Shown here in pieces: positions 1-6,281 of a DNA stretch of 8,464 nt. A program made the translations under genes and the position numbers. Within the stretch, counting starts at the first letter, position 1, and every line of letters starts with the position of its first letter. The stretch covers positions 1 to 8,464 of the forward strand of contig JAKALZ010000067.1 of NCBI GenBank assembly GCA_021813065.1, read 5' to 3'. This stretch comes from a bacterium. GTDB taxonomy: Bacteria > Spirochaetota > Spirochaetia > Treponematales > Rectinemataceae. The notes beneath the pieces are model-generated. The model did not search any database. It was not told the origin of the DNA and worked only from the letters and a program-made list of their open reading frames with translations.

Positions 1-15
1 TATTTTACCCTATCT

Positions 16-22
16 AAGGAGG
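16..22 (+). promoter_or_regulatory. Strong Shine-Dalgarno of the response regulator
   Basis: AAGGAGG lies six bases before the ATG at 29 and fixes that start. Too little upstream sequence is present to judge a promoter. Confidence 0.85.
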
Positions 23-28
23 CGAACA

Positions 29-472
29 ATGGAGAGCCTTGATAGCGTCGAAGTACTCCTGGTTGAGGATAATCCCCTCGACGCGGAGCTCACCGTTCGC
101 ACGCTCAAAAAGCGCAATATGCTCAATCCAATATTCACCGTCGCGGATGGAGCTGAAGCGCTGGATTTTATCTTCTGCAGGGGAGCCTACGCCGAAAGAG
201 CCTGCACGAGTCACCTCAAACTCATCCTGCTTGATCTCAAACTGCCAAAAGTGAATGGCTTCGAAGTGTTGAAAGCCGTTAAATCAGACGAGCGCACGCG
301 CAAGATACCGGTCGTTATCTTGACCTCGTCCAGGGAGGATCCGGACATCAAGGTGGCATACGAGCTGGGCGCGAACAGCTATGTCGTCAAGCCTGTGAAC
401 TTCGAAAGCCTGAGCGAGTGCGTCAGCAACCTTGGTCTCTACTGGCTCATGGTCAATCAACCGACACGATGA
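29..472 (+). CDS. Stand-alone response regulator (CheY/Rcp1-like receiver domain)
   Basis: This is a single-domain phosphoacceptor protein of 147 residues with no output domain. The receiver fold is complete: acidic pocket E13/D14 (LLVEDNP), phosphoacceptor D69 in LILLDLKLP, the switch threonine T99 in VILTSS, and K121 in VVKPV. The loop between the second and third strands is longer than in CheY (about residues 47-63) and the opening reads VEDNPLDAEL, which matches the Rcp1-type subfamily that usually partners phytochrome-like or hybrid histidine kinases. No kinase lies in the window, so the partner is unknown. It should act in the cytoplasm by phosphorylation-dependent protein contact, not by DNA binding. 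The start is set by an ideal Shine-Dalgarno (AAGGAGG at 16-22, six bases before the ATG). Family is clear; pathway is not. Confidence 0.93.
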   Translation: MESLDSVEVLLVEDNPLDAELTVRTLKKRNMLNPIFTVADGAEALDFIFCRGAYAERACTSHLKLILLDLKLPKVNGFEVLKAVKSDERTRKIPVVILTSSREDPDIKVAYELGANSYVVKPVNFESLSECVSNLGLYWLMVNQPTR

Positions 473-525
473 ATCGGCTATGGCTCGTAGGCCTTAAAAA
501 TGACCTGGCGGATGGAAAAGATGGA

Positions 526-554
526 TTGCAAGTTCTTCTGGCGTATGCTATTGT
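526..554 (+). promoter_or_regulatory. Candidate sigma-70 promoter for the deacetylase gene
   Basis: TTGCAA (526-531) and TATTGT (549-554) are separated by 17 bases in the 101-base gap after the response-regulator stop. Each hexamer matches the consensus at four of six positions, and the gap is more AT-rich than the genes around it. A start near 561 would leave a very short leader before the ATG at 574. This is a modest match seen by eye. Confidence 0.35.
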
Positions 555-573
555 ATAAAAGATTAGGCGATAC

Positions 574-1566
574 ATGGAAAAATGTAGAATCCGAGCGTTA
601 CCGCTCATTCTCGCGGCGATAGTGATCCTCAGCGCGTTCTCATGCGCAGGGCCGATTCAGGACGCAAATAAAGGCACGCCTATGAACGCGGAGCCGGCCT
701 CGAAAGTCGTTGACCTTACTCCGAGCGCCCTTGTCGAATATGATACTTCAGTGCCCACACCCCCAAGTTCACGCAGCATCGAATCGACCTCTCCCGCACC
801 CGCCCTCATTCTCCTCTACCATAATATGACTTCTTCCGCATACCCCGGCGACTACGACAGGAATATCAATGATTTTCGAGCTGACCTGCGATTCTTGCGC
901 GACTCCGGGTGCACCTTCATCAATCTGTCGGACATTGAAAAAATACAGTCTGGCGCGCTCGTCCCCACGGAAGGGCAGCGCTTCGCGGCGATCGTGATCG
1001 ACGATGGATTCATCTCAGCGTACACCATGGCCTTTCCCGTGCTCAAGGATGAAGGTGTTCCGGCAACCTTCTTCATCACCACCGCGAATATCGGTGCGAC
1101 TGGTTTCATGACCTGGAGACAGGTCGACGAAATAAGCTCGTGGAAACCGCGTGGCTCCACTCCGGCTTTTTTCGAGCTCGGTTCGCACACCGTCGATCAT
1201 AGGAGCCTCGCCTATGATCCTGTCGCGTACCCCGATAAAAACGACTACATCATTTTCTTGAATATGGAGCTCAATCAGTCGAAGATCGCGCTTCTTCCGC
1301 ACATGAACTCGAAACAGAGCTCGGTATTCCTCGCGCTTCCCTACGGAGACGGGTCGGACGAACCCGAAGTGGCCAACGCGGCGATTCGCATGGGTTACGC
1401 GGGCATCCGCACCTCGAATTATGGAGCTTTCGATGCCTCGAACCCCGAATGGAACTATCGGCTGCCCTGCGCGGTGATGTATGGCTCATTCGACGTAAGC
1501 TCCGCGCTTCCTCTGTACAATCCTTACCTCTACAGGAACGGCGTGGTCAACTTGACGATTCGCTAA
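574..1566 (+). CDS. Polysaccharide deacetylase family lipoprotein (CE4/NodB-like)
   Basis: The 330-residue protein starts with a lipoprotein-like signal: basic n-region, hydrophobic stretch about 8-22, then A-F-S-C with C24 as the likely lipidated residue. This lipobox is relaxed (no Leu at -3). A Pro/Ser/Thr-rich linker (about 25-77) leads into a NodB-type domain beginning LILLYHNM (78-85). Motif 1 is VIDDGF with D143 and D144, and motif 2 is SHTVDH with H205 and H209, the metal ligands of the family. LPYGDG (255-260) stands where motif 3 (R-x-P-Y) is expected, but the arginine is missing. CE4 enzymes remove N- or O-acetyl groups from polysaccharides or peptidoglycan, so an envelope-anchored role is likely; the substrate is unknown. 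Only a weak ribosome site precedes the ATG, but the signal peptide supports this start. Confidence 0.85.
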   Translation: MEKCRIRALPLILAAIVILSAFSCAGPIQDANKGTPMNAEPASKVVDLTPSALVEYDTSVPTPPSSRSIESTSPAPALILLYHNMTSSAYPGDYDRNINDFRADLRFLRDSGCTFINLSDIEKIQSGALVPTEGQRFAAIVIDDGFISAYTMAFPVLKDEGVPATFFITTANIGATGFMTWRQVDEISSWKPRGSTPAFFELGSHTVDHRSLAYDPVAYPDKNDYIIFLNMELNQSKIALLPHMNSKQSSVFLALPYGDGSDEPEVANAAIRMGYAGIRTSNYGAFDASNPEWNYRLPCAVMYGSFDVSSALPLYNPYLYRNGVVNLTIR

Positions 1567-1575
1567 TCTACTGAC

Positions 1576-2706
1576 ATGAAATTCGTGTGTAGCGCATGCG
1601 GCGCGACCGCCCCAGTCACTACCCGCGCGGCACGCTGCGCGTGCGGCGGGCTGTGGAAACTCGACTTCAAGCCTCCGCTCTTCGATCCTGAGCTCATCGA
1701 CCGCCGCGAGTGGAGCCTCTTCCGGTACCGCGCGTTTTTGCCGCTGGACGGTGCGGAAAGCGCAGATTCGGCCAGTACCCAGAGCATCGAGAAGTGGCGC
1801 GCGGTGACCCTCGGCGAAGGAATGACGCCGATCGTCGCGCTGGACGAGGACACGCTCCTCAAGATGGACTACTTCATGCCGACGCTCTCGTTCAAGGATC
1901 GAGGCGCTGCCGTGCTCGTGGCGCACGCCGCCGCGATCGGCGTCGAGTCGGTGGTGCAGGACTCGAGCGGCAACGCGGGGAACAGCGTCGCGGCCTACTG
2001 CGCGCGGGCGGGCATCGCCTGCGAGATATTCGTCCCCGAAGGCACTTCGCCCGCGAAGATCGCGATGATCAAATCGCATGGCGCCACCGTGACCATTGTG
2101 CCCGGATCGAGGGACAGGTGCGCGGAAGTCTGCCGCGCCAAGGTCGCCGACGGCGGCGCCTACTACGCGAGCCACGTCTTCAATCCATTCTTCTACGAGG
2201 GAACGAAGACTTACATCTACGAAGTGTGGGAAGAGCTCGGGCGCGTGCCGGCGCACATATTCGTGCCGCTCGGCAACGGCACCCTCTTCATCGGCATTGT
2301 GAAAGGGCTCGAAGAGCTGCTCGCGGCGGGACTCATCGCGAGGATGCCGAAGATCATCGCGGTGCAGAGCGAGCGCTGCGACCCTATCGCCCGCGCGTGG
2401 GAAGACGGCGCCGCCGAGCCCGCGCATATTACGCCCATGCCAACGCTGGCCGAGGGCATCGCGATCGGCGTGCCGGCGCGCGGCGCGGAAATTTTAGAGT
2501 ACGTCTATAAATACGGAGTGAACGTCGTGACCGCGCCCGAGGGGCGGATTCTGGAAGCGCGCGCCGCGCTCGCTGCAAAAGGCATCTACTGCGAGCACAC
2601 GAGCGCGGCCACCTACGCCGCGTACCTCGACCAGCGCGACCGGCACGGCAGGATCTACGACAGTCTCATCCCTATGTGCGGCGCTGGACTTAAGTCGGAT
2701 CACTGA
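1576..2706 (+). CDS. Threonine synthase-like PLP-dependent enzyme (fold type II)
   Basis: This 376-residue protein opens with a zinc-knuckle-like segment (C5-x2-C8 and C21-x-C23), as in many archaeal-type threonine synthases and their relatives. The PLP-binding lysine is K107 in TLSFKDRG. The asparagine loop is SSGNAGNS (130-137), the phosphate-binding loop is PLGNGT (231-236), and NPFFYEGTKT (203-212) resembles the threonine-synthase helix that follows. Threonine synthase converts O-phosphohomoserine to threonine in the cytoplasm. No homoserine kinase or dehydrogenase is nearby, so a related role (another beta-replacement or elimination reaction) remains possible and I assign no symbol. It begins 9 bases after the deacetylase stop with no recognisable Shine-Dalgarno, yet the cysteine motif directly after the ATG argues that the start is right. 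It is more GC-rich than the two genes before it. Confidence 0.82.
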   Translation: MKFVCSACGATAPVTTRAARCACGGLWKLDFKPPLFDPELIDRREWSLFRYRAFLPLDGAESADSASTQSIEKWRAVTLGEGMTPIVALDEDTLLKMDYFMPTLSFKDRGAAVLVAHAAAIGVESVVQDSSGNAGNSVAAYCARAGIACEIFVPEGTSPAKIAMIKSHGATVTIVPGSRDRCAEVCRAKVADGGAYYASHVFNPFFYEGTKTYIYEVWEELGRVPAHIFVPLGNGTLFIGIVKGLEELLAAGLIARMPKIIAVQSERCDPIARAWEDGAAEPAHITPMPTLAEGIAIGVPARGAEILEYVYKYGVNVVTAPEGRILEARAALAAKGIYCEHTSAATYAAYLDQRDRHGRIYDSLIPMCGAGLKSDH

Positions 2707-2738
2707 GAAGAAGGCGATGCCAGTGCCCGGTGAAGTCA

Positions 2739-2768
2739 GCGCGCAACGCGTATGAGGGACGCTCGCGC
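2739..2768. terminator. Possible bidirectional hairpin between convergent genes
   Basis: The 78-base gap between the convergent stop codons contains GCGCG (2739-2743) pairing with CGCGC (2764-2768), and inside it GCGT (2748-2751) pairing with ACGC (2759-2762), around a 7-base loop. It folds on either strand and sits where a shared terminator is expected. No T-tract follows on either side, so it is not a standard intrinsic terminator; it may only stabilise 3' ends. Confidence 0.3.
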
Positions 2769-2784
2769 CGCGTATTCGCCCCCC

Positions 2785-3597
2785 TCAGTAGGCAGGTTCG
2801 GCGACGTTTCCCGTCACTGTAATGCGGGCGTCGGGGTGATTCTGGAGCAGCGTAACGGGGAAGCACGCAGAAATGTCGCCGTAGGCCGCGCGCCGCACCG
2901 CCGCGCGGTGCCAGTCTCGGAAGCAGTAGAGTCGAATTTTCTTCGCAGCGATGATTTCTTTCATTCCCACAGTGATACACCACTCTGGCATGCGCTCGAT
3001 CGCGCCGCCGAGCTCGCCCACCGCGTTAACTGCCCTCGTCTCAGGCGAAATCCGCAGCACCCTCGTGCGGCGCTCCGCGAATTCCTCCGGCGAAACCGCT
3101 TCAGGCTCGTTGAAGGCCACATGCCCCGTAATTCCGATACCACCATAGCAGGCGTCGACACCCCCGAGCTCTGCGATGAGGCGCCCGATCGCGCCGGGAT
3201 CCTTAGGGTCTGGGAAGACGCGCTGCGCCTCGGACATCGCGAGGGCCGGATCGAGGCGGTCGTAGACTGTGCGCCGCATGAAGCCGCGAAAACTCAGACG
3301 ATCGTCGAGATCGACCCAGGTCGAAGGATCGGCGAGGTATTCATCCATATTGATGAACCATACGCGCGAGAGACTGATCCGCCGCGTGTTCACCTCGCGC
3401 ACGAAGATCGGGTAGTGACCAACCGGCCCCACGGGGCAGATGAAGACCGTCCGCTCGCCGCGCGCATTGTGCTTTTCGATAGTCTCGATCATGTCAAAGG
3501 CGGCGGCGCGGAAGACCTCGTCGGCTGATTCGAGGATGGAAATGGGAATCTTCGCGCCGGCGCCGAGCTCATTTCGCGGAATGCGGTAGTAGTCCAC
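2785..3597 (-). CDS. NagB-like sugar-phosphate isomerase/deaminase family protein, non-canonical active site
   Basis: The 270-residue product matches the length of glucosamine-6-phosphate deaminase (E. coli NagB, 266). Conserved signatures are INMDEYL with D85 (catalytic D72 of E. coli) and GGIGITGHVAFNEP (152-165) with H159 and E164 (H143, E148). The family aspartate D141 is threonine here (T157). The usual phosphate loop P-T-G-G-T-P is replaced by CPVGPVGHYP (54-63), and the position of K208 falls on a histidine in RDWHRAA. I therefore do not call it nagB: an aldose-ketose isomerase or deaminase with another substrate is more likely. The start is GTG at 3597, six bases after AGGAGG (3609-3604); longer readings would overlap the upstream gene. 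It is the last gene of the operon, and the upstream stop codon sits at this ribosome site, implying translational coupling. Confidence 0.82.
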   Translation of the reverse strand: MDYYRIPRNELGAGAKIPISILESADEVFRAAAFDMIETIEKHNARGERTVFICPVGPVGHYPIFVREVNTRRISLSRVWFINMDEYLADPSTWVDLDDRLSFRGFMRRTVYDRLDPALAMSEAQRVFPDPKDPGAIGRLIAELGGVDACYGGIGITGHVAFNEPEAVSPEEFAERRTRVLRISPETRAVNAVGELGGAIERMPEWCITVGMKEIIAAKKIRLYCFRDWHRAAVRRAAYGDISACFPVTLLQNHPDARITVTGNVAEPAY

Positions 3598-3603
3598 AAC
3601 GAA

Positions 3604-3609
3604 CCTCCT
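3604..3609 (-). promoter_or_regulatory. Shine-Dalgarno that decides the GTG start of the nagB-like gene
   Basis: AGGAGG on the minus strand lies six bases before GTG at 3597 and overlaps the TAG stop (3610-3608) of the larA-like gene. The terminating ribosome is thus placed directly at the next start. In-frame starts upstream, up to 3702, lie inside the preceding gene and lack such a site. Confidence 0.85.
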
Positions 3610-5149
3610 AGTGCGCGCAGCAGGCGCGGTCGGCGGCACCATGATCGATGCCGCCGTGCGCGGGCGCGTCGCTGCCGCTCCTATGGCTTTGCGCGCCGCC
3701 AACTTCGAGCCCTTCGTAGCCCTCTGCTATGCAGAGGTGCGCCGATGCGGTCTTGAACGCCTTGGGCAGCGCGAGGATATTCGGACTGTCGCCCACGAAC
3801 TTGCGGGCGTCAGCCAGCGCCTCTTCGAAGGTTGCGCGCGTCTTCATGCCCATCGCGCGGGCGTAGCCGGGCTCCCGGGCGCCCACGATGTAGATCGCCG
3901 CGCAATGCTTTTCCGCGATGTGGGCAGAAGAGATCATCGAAAATGCGTGGAAGGGATGATAGCCATAATCGAAACGGTACTTGTCGATATACTCCTGCTT
4001 CCGCGAGAGCGCCTCGGCGTGCCGTTCGACATCGGGCAGCGTGTTCATATAATCCTTCTGGAAGAGATTGAAGACCTCGCGGTACGCGGGAAACTCTTCA
4101 TCGTGGAAATAACCATCGCAGATCGACGAGCAGATGATAACCGGATTGTCCGCGAGGATGCGCTTGTGACGGATAATCTGGGCCGAGATCGCCTGCATCA
4201 TGAGAATGGGATTCGTGCCCATGCCGTTGCCGTAGTGGAACGCCTGCGGCATGCCGAAGACCATCACATCGTACTTTTTCTTAGCCCAGCGCACATAGGT
4301 GCGGCGGTCGGCGACCTCCCACGAGAGCGGCTGGATCTGGTCCGCCGCGCCGGTGAAGACGGCGATCTGGCGCTGATTGGTATCGAGTACCGCGTCGCAG
4401 CAGAAGAACTTCTTGCCCATCTTCGCTTCCATGTGCGCGCCGATCGCGTCGAATTTGCCGCGCATGAGGCTGTTGGTGCTGACGGGCACGAAGTCGGGCC
4501 GGTGCATGACCGCGGGCGTGTGGTGCGCGCCGATGCACTGCCAGTGCGTGATGCCCGTCGCGCAGTGCTTGTAGCCGCCCGAGTACCCGCCGTAGGGATT
4601 GCCGAGTGTGTGGCCGATAAGCACCGCAAGGTCCGCTTGATAGACCGTTTTGTTCATGATCACGCGCGCGTGGTAGGTATCCTCGTAGCCGAGATCGACG
4701 AGGTTCGACCAGTCCTCGCTGTCGTGATTAACGATCTGACCTGTTGGCCAGAAACGGTTGAACACCTCGTCGCCGAGGAGCGAGCGAATTTCTTCTTTAG
4801 TATTCTTGCGGTGAAGACCGTTCGAGCAGATGAGCGTGATGTCTTTCTCCTCGACGCCCGCCGCGAGACACTCCTCAATGATGAGAGGAATCGATACCTT
4901 GCGGTGCGAGTCGGGCTGCGTGCCGCCCTTGACCCTGTCGGGAAAGACAATGGCGACCTTGCTGCCCTTGTGCACTTGGCGACTGATGGGCTCAAGGCCG
5001 ATGGGGTTGCGGATGGACTGCCAGGTTGCGCCAGGAATGTCGGTGAGGACCGGAGGATCGGCGACTGTCTCCCCAGGGATGAAGATGTCCGTGGATTCGG
5101 GGAGGTTTGCCTCCATCATGCCCGGACCATACTCAAATGAGAGTTTCAT
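3608..5149 (-). CDS. LarA-like nickel-dependent racemase/epimerase family protein (DUF2088)
   Basis: This 513-residue protein belongs to the lactate racemase LarA superfamily, whose members use a nickel-pincer nucleotide bound to an active-site lysine to racemise or epimerise 2-hydroxyacids by hydride transfer. Visible counterparts of LarA residues are D71 (PDRVKGG), H113 in SNGLHRKNT, H180, K194 in GGYSGGYK (the pincer lysine) and H210, exactly 16 residues after the lysine as in LarA (K184/H200). It is longer than classic LarA (about 425 residues). The last 30 residues form a low-complexity tail with H489, H498, H503, C510, C511 and H513, possibly metal-binding. The cofactor genes larB, larC and larE are not in the window. 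The ATG overlaps the upstream stop as ATGA, with AGGAGG at 5162-5157. The family is clear; the substrate (lactate, another hydroxyacid, an aldonate or a sugar) is not. Confidence 0.85.
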   Translation of the reverse strand: MKLSFEYGPGMMEANLPESTDIFIPGETVADPPVLTDIPGATWQSIRNPIGLEPISRQVHKGSKVAIVFPDRVKGGTQPDSHRKVSIPLIIEECLAAGVEEKDITLICSNGLHRKNTKEEIRSLLGDEVFNRFWPTGQIVNHDSEDWSNLVDLGYEDTYHARVIMNKTVYQADLAVLIGHTLGNPYGGYSGGYKHCATGITHWQCIGAHHTPAVMHRPDFVPVSTNSLMRGKFDAIGAHMEAKMGKKFFCCDAVLDTNQRQIAVFTGAADQIQPLSWEVADRRTYVRWAKKKYDVMVFGMPQAFHYGNGMGTNPILMMQAISAQIIRHKRILADNPVIICSSICDGYFHDEEFPAYREVFNLFQKDYMNTLPDVERHAEALSRKQEYIDKYRFDYGYHPFHAFSMISSAHIAEKHCAAIYIVGAREPGYARAMGMKTRATFEEALADARKFVGDSPNILALPKAFKTASAHLCIAEGYEGLEVGGAQSHRSGSDAPAHGGIDHGAADRACCAH

Positions 5150-6084
5150 GCTTTCGCCTCCTGACCATTCGCAGTGCCGCCCGCGGCGTCGGCGGCATCG
5201 AGCCCCGCACCTTGCGCGTAGAGATCGAGAATCTCGAAGAACTCATCGGGGTAGAAACCGATCTCGCCCGAAAAGCGCGTCAGTGCGACAAGACCGCCAT
5301 CGAGCTCCGAAATGGCGCCGATCTGCGCCGCGTTTTCCTTCTTAAGACCGCCGCCGTAGACGAGGGGACAGGGCGCGATCTTCTTGATGTCCGACGCGAT
5401 GTCGGCGATCTCATGGGCCGAGGGCGGGGTTTTGCCCGGGCCAATCGCCCACACGGGCTCGTACGCGAGCACAACTCTGGACATGTCGGCGGCGCCGAGC
5501 GCGCCCTCGATCTGCCGCGCGAGCACCTCCCGGCGCGCCGGCACCTGCTCCGCCGTCTCGCCTATGCAGAAGAGCACCTTCAAGCCCGCCTTCTGCGCCG
5601 CCCGCACCTGCGCGCCGAGGAGTTCGGAGACCGCGCGCGCCAATGACTCGGTGGTCGCGCCCGCGAGCGCCATGATCGCCGCGAGGTACTTGCGTTCCTC
5701 GCTGTGCCCGATGATCGCCCACTCGCAGCCAAGCTGCCGCATCGCGCTTGCGGGCCGCAGCGTAGTGAAGGCGCCAAAGTTGCCACCAGGCGCGACGTCC
5801 TCGGAATGCACACTCTGGCAGCCGATCGCGGGCGAGGGCGCGACCTTGAGGTTTGGAACGCGAGACGCGGTGATGCGGCCCGCTTCGAGCGCACCCAAAA
5901 GGTGCGCTTCCGGCAGGAAGGCCGCAACCTCGAGACGCCCAGCCAGCGATGGACGGGCCGCGAGTCCCTCGCGCAGGGCCGAGGAGATCGTAGCGCCCCA
6001 CTCGCGCGCGGGGGCGATCCTGTTCACGCCGCCGAACCGAGGCTCGATGTCGAATCGCTTGAGGTTGAGAAAAATATAGTTCAC
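5146..6084 (-). CDS. Triosephosphate isomerase-like protein with altered phosphate-binding loops
   Basis: A TIM-barrel protein of 312 residues, longer than the usual 250. All TPI catalytic residues are present: K9 in FLNLKRFD, H127 and E129 in IIGHSEERKY, and E209 in AYEPVWAIGPGKTP. CIGE (173-176) is also typical. The phosphate-gripping loops differ: YGGS has become YGGG (243-246), and the loop-8 glycine pair of LVGGAS reads LVALTRF (265-271), adding R270. K9-to-H127 is about 35 residues longer than in standard TPI, and the C-terminus carries an Ala/Gly-rich tail. This points to an aldose-ketose isomerase for a substrate other than triose phosphate, perhaps in the manner of erythrulose-phosphate isomerases. 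The start is GTG at 6084, five bases after AAGGAG; it places the catalytic lysine at residue 9, near its normal position. First gene of the leftward operon. Confidence 0.85.
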   Translation of the reverse strand: MNYIFLNLKRFDIEPRFGGVNRIAPAREWGATISSALREGLAARPSLAGRLEVAAFLPEAHLLGALEAGRITASRVPNLKVAPSPAIGCQSVHSEDVAPGGNFGAFTTLRPASAMRQLGCEWAIIGHSEERKYLAAIMALAGATTESLARAVSELLGAQVRAAQKAGLKVLFCIGETAEQVPARREVLARQIEGALGAADMSRVVLAYEPVWAIGPGKTPPSAHEIADIASDIKKIAPCPLVYGGGLKKENAAQIGAISELDGGLVALTRFSGEIGFYPDEFFEILDLYAQGAGLDAADAAGGTANGQEAKA

Positions 6085-6089
6085 ATCCA

Positions 6090-6095
6090 CTCCTT
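6090..6095 (-). promoter_or_regulatory. Shine-Dalgarno that decides the GTG start of the TPI-like gene
   Basis: AAGGAG on the minus strand lies five bases before GTG at 6084. The upstream in-frame ATGs at 6120 and 6108 have no ribosome site and would add residues that TPI does not have before the first strand. Confidence 0.75.
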
Positions 6096-6130
6096 GCACC
6101 GCGAGCATGAAATGATGCAAATATTTTCAC

Positions 6131-6149
6131 AGAATTTGCGCACAATTCT
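6131..6149. promoter_or_regulatory. Candidate operator site 1 (leader of the leftward operon)
   Basis: AGAATT-N7-AATTCT is a perfect 6-bp dyad. It contains AATTTGCGCACA (6133-6144), the exact reverse complement of 12 bases at 6268-6279 on the other side of the divergent promoters. It lies downstream of the leftward -10, in the leader of the TPI-like gene. I infer binding by a regulator shared with site 2; no regulator gene is in the window. Confidence 0.55.
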
Positions 6150-6182
6150 AGTTTAGCCCAGCTTTTTGCGGTTGTACAGGGA

Positions 6183-6196
6183 AAATCCGCACATTA
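6183..6196 (-). promoter_or_regulatory. Weaker third operator-like copy overlapping the leftward -10
   Basis: On the minus strand AATGTGCGGATTTT resembles site 2 (AATGTGCGCAAATTTT) with two bases fewer in the middle. It overlaps the TATAAT hexamer, so bound protein would block the leftward promoter. The match is imperfect and could be chance in an AT-rich region. Confidence 0.35.
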
Positions 6197-6219
6197 TATG
6201 AAAAATTTTGCTTTACAAA
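6193..6219 (-). promoter_or_regulatory. Leftward promoter for the TPI-larA-nagB-like operon
   Basis: A perfect TATAAT lies on the minus strand at 6198-6193. The -35 is poor: TTTGTA at 6219-6214 gives a 15-base spacer, and nothing better lies at 16-18. A poor -35 would suit activator dependence. Transcription would start near 6186, leaving a leader of about 100 bases that includes operator site 1. The -35 region overlaps that of the rightward promoter, so the two probably compete. Confidence 0.5.
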
Positions 6220-6240
6220 CCGAATTTTATGAGTGATAAT
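6212..6240 (+). promoter_or_regulatory. Rightward sigma-70 promoter for the ABC importer operon
   Basis: TTTACA (6212-6217) and GATAAT (6235-6240) are separated by exactly 17 bases, each matching consensus at five of six positions. This is the best promoter seen in the window. A start near 6247 gives a leader of about 115 bases containing operator site 2, where a bound repressor could block initiation or elongation. Confidence 0.6.
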
Positions 6241-6263
6241 TTGATCGTTCAATTCACGAATCG

Positions 6264-6281
6264 AAAATGTGCGCAAATTTT
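6264..6281. promoter_or_regulatory. Candidate operator site 2 (leader of the importer operon)
   Basis: AAAATGTGCGCAAATTTT is an 18-bp palindrome with eight of nine base pairs matching, centred on TGCGCA. Positions 6268-6279 are the exact reverse complement of 6133-6144. It lies about 17 to 34 bases downstream of the predicted rightward start. The even-symmetry palindrome with a central CG resembles LacI-family operators, but no family can be assigned from the site alone. Confidence 0.6.

Noticed and set aside
475..505. Possible terminator after the response regulator (GGCTA/TAGGCC followed by TTAAAAA)
   Set aside because: The stem is only five pairs with a bulge, and the tail is A-rich, not T-rich, on the transcribed strand.
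1486..2427. 313-codon minus-strand frame opposite the deacetylase end and the PLP enzyme
   Set aside because: Arg/His-rich composition, no motif and no ribosome site; it runs antisense across two genes with clear motifs.
3598..3702. 35-codon N-terminal extension of the nagB-like gene
   Set aside because: It overlaps the end of the larA-like gene, is Ala/Arg-rich without homology, and the GTG at 3597 has an ideal Shine-Dalgarno.
3611..5140. Long open frame (509 codons) on the + strand opposite the larA-like gene
   Set aside because: Its translation is rich in Arg, Ala, Val and Asp with no recognisable domain, and it mirrors a gene with clear family motifs. GC-rich codon bias opens such antisense frames.
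6085..6120. 12-codon extension of the TPI-like protein from ATG 6120 (or ATG 6108)
   Set aside because: No ribosome site at either ATG, and the extension would move the catalytic lysine too far from the N-terminus for this family.
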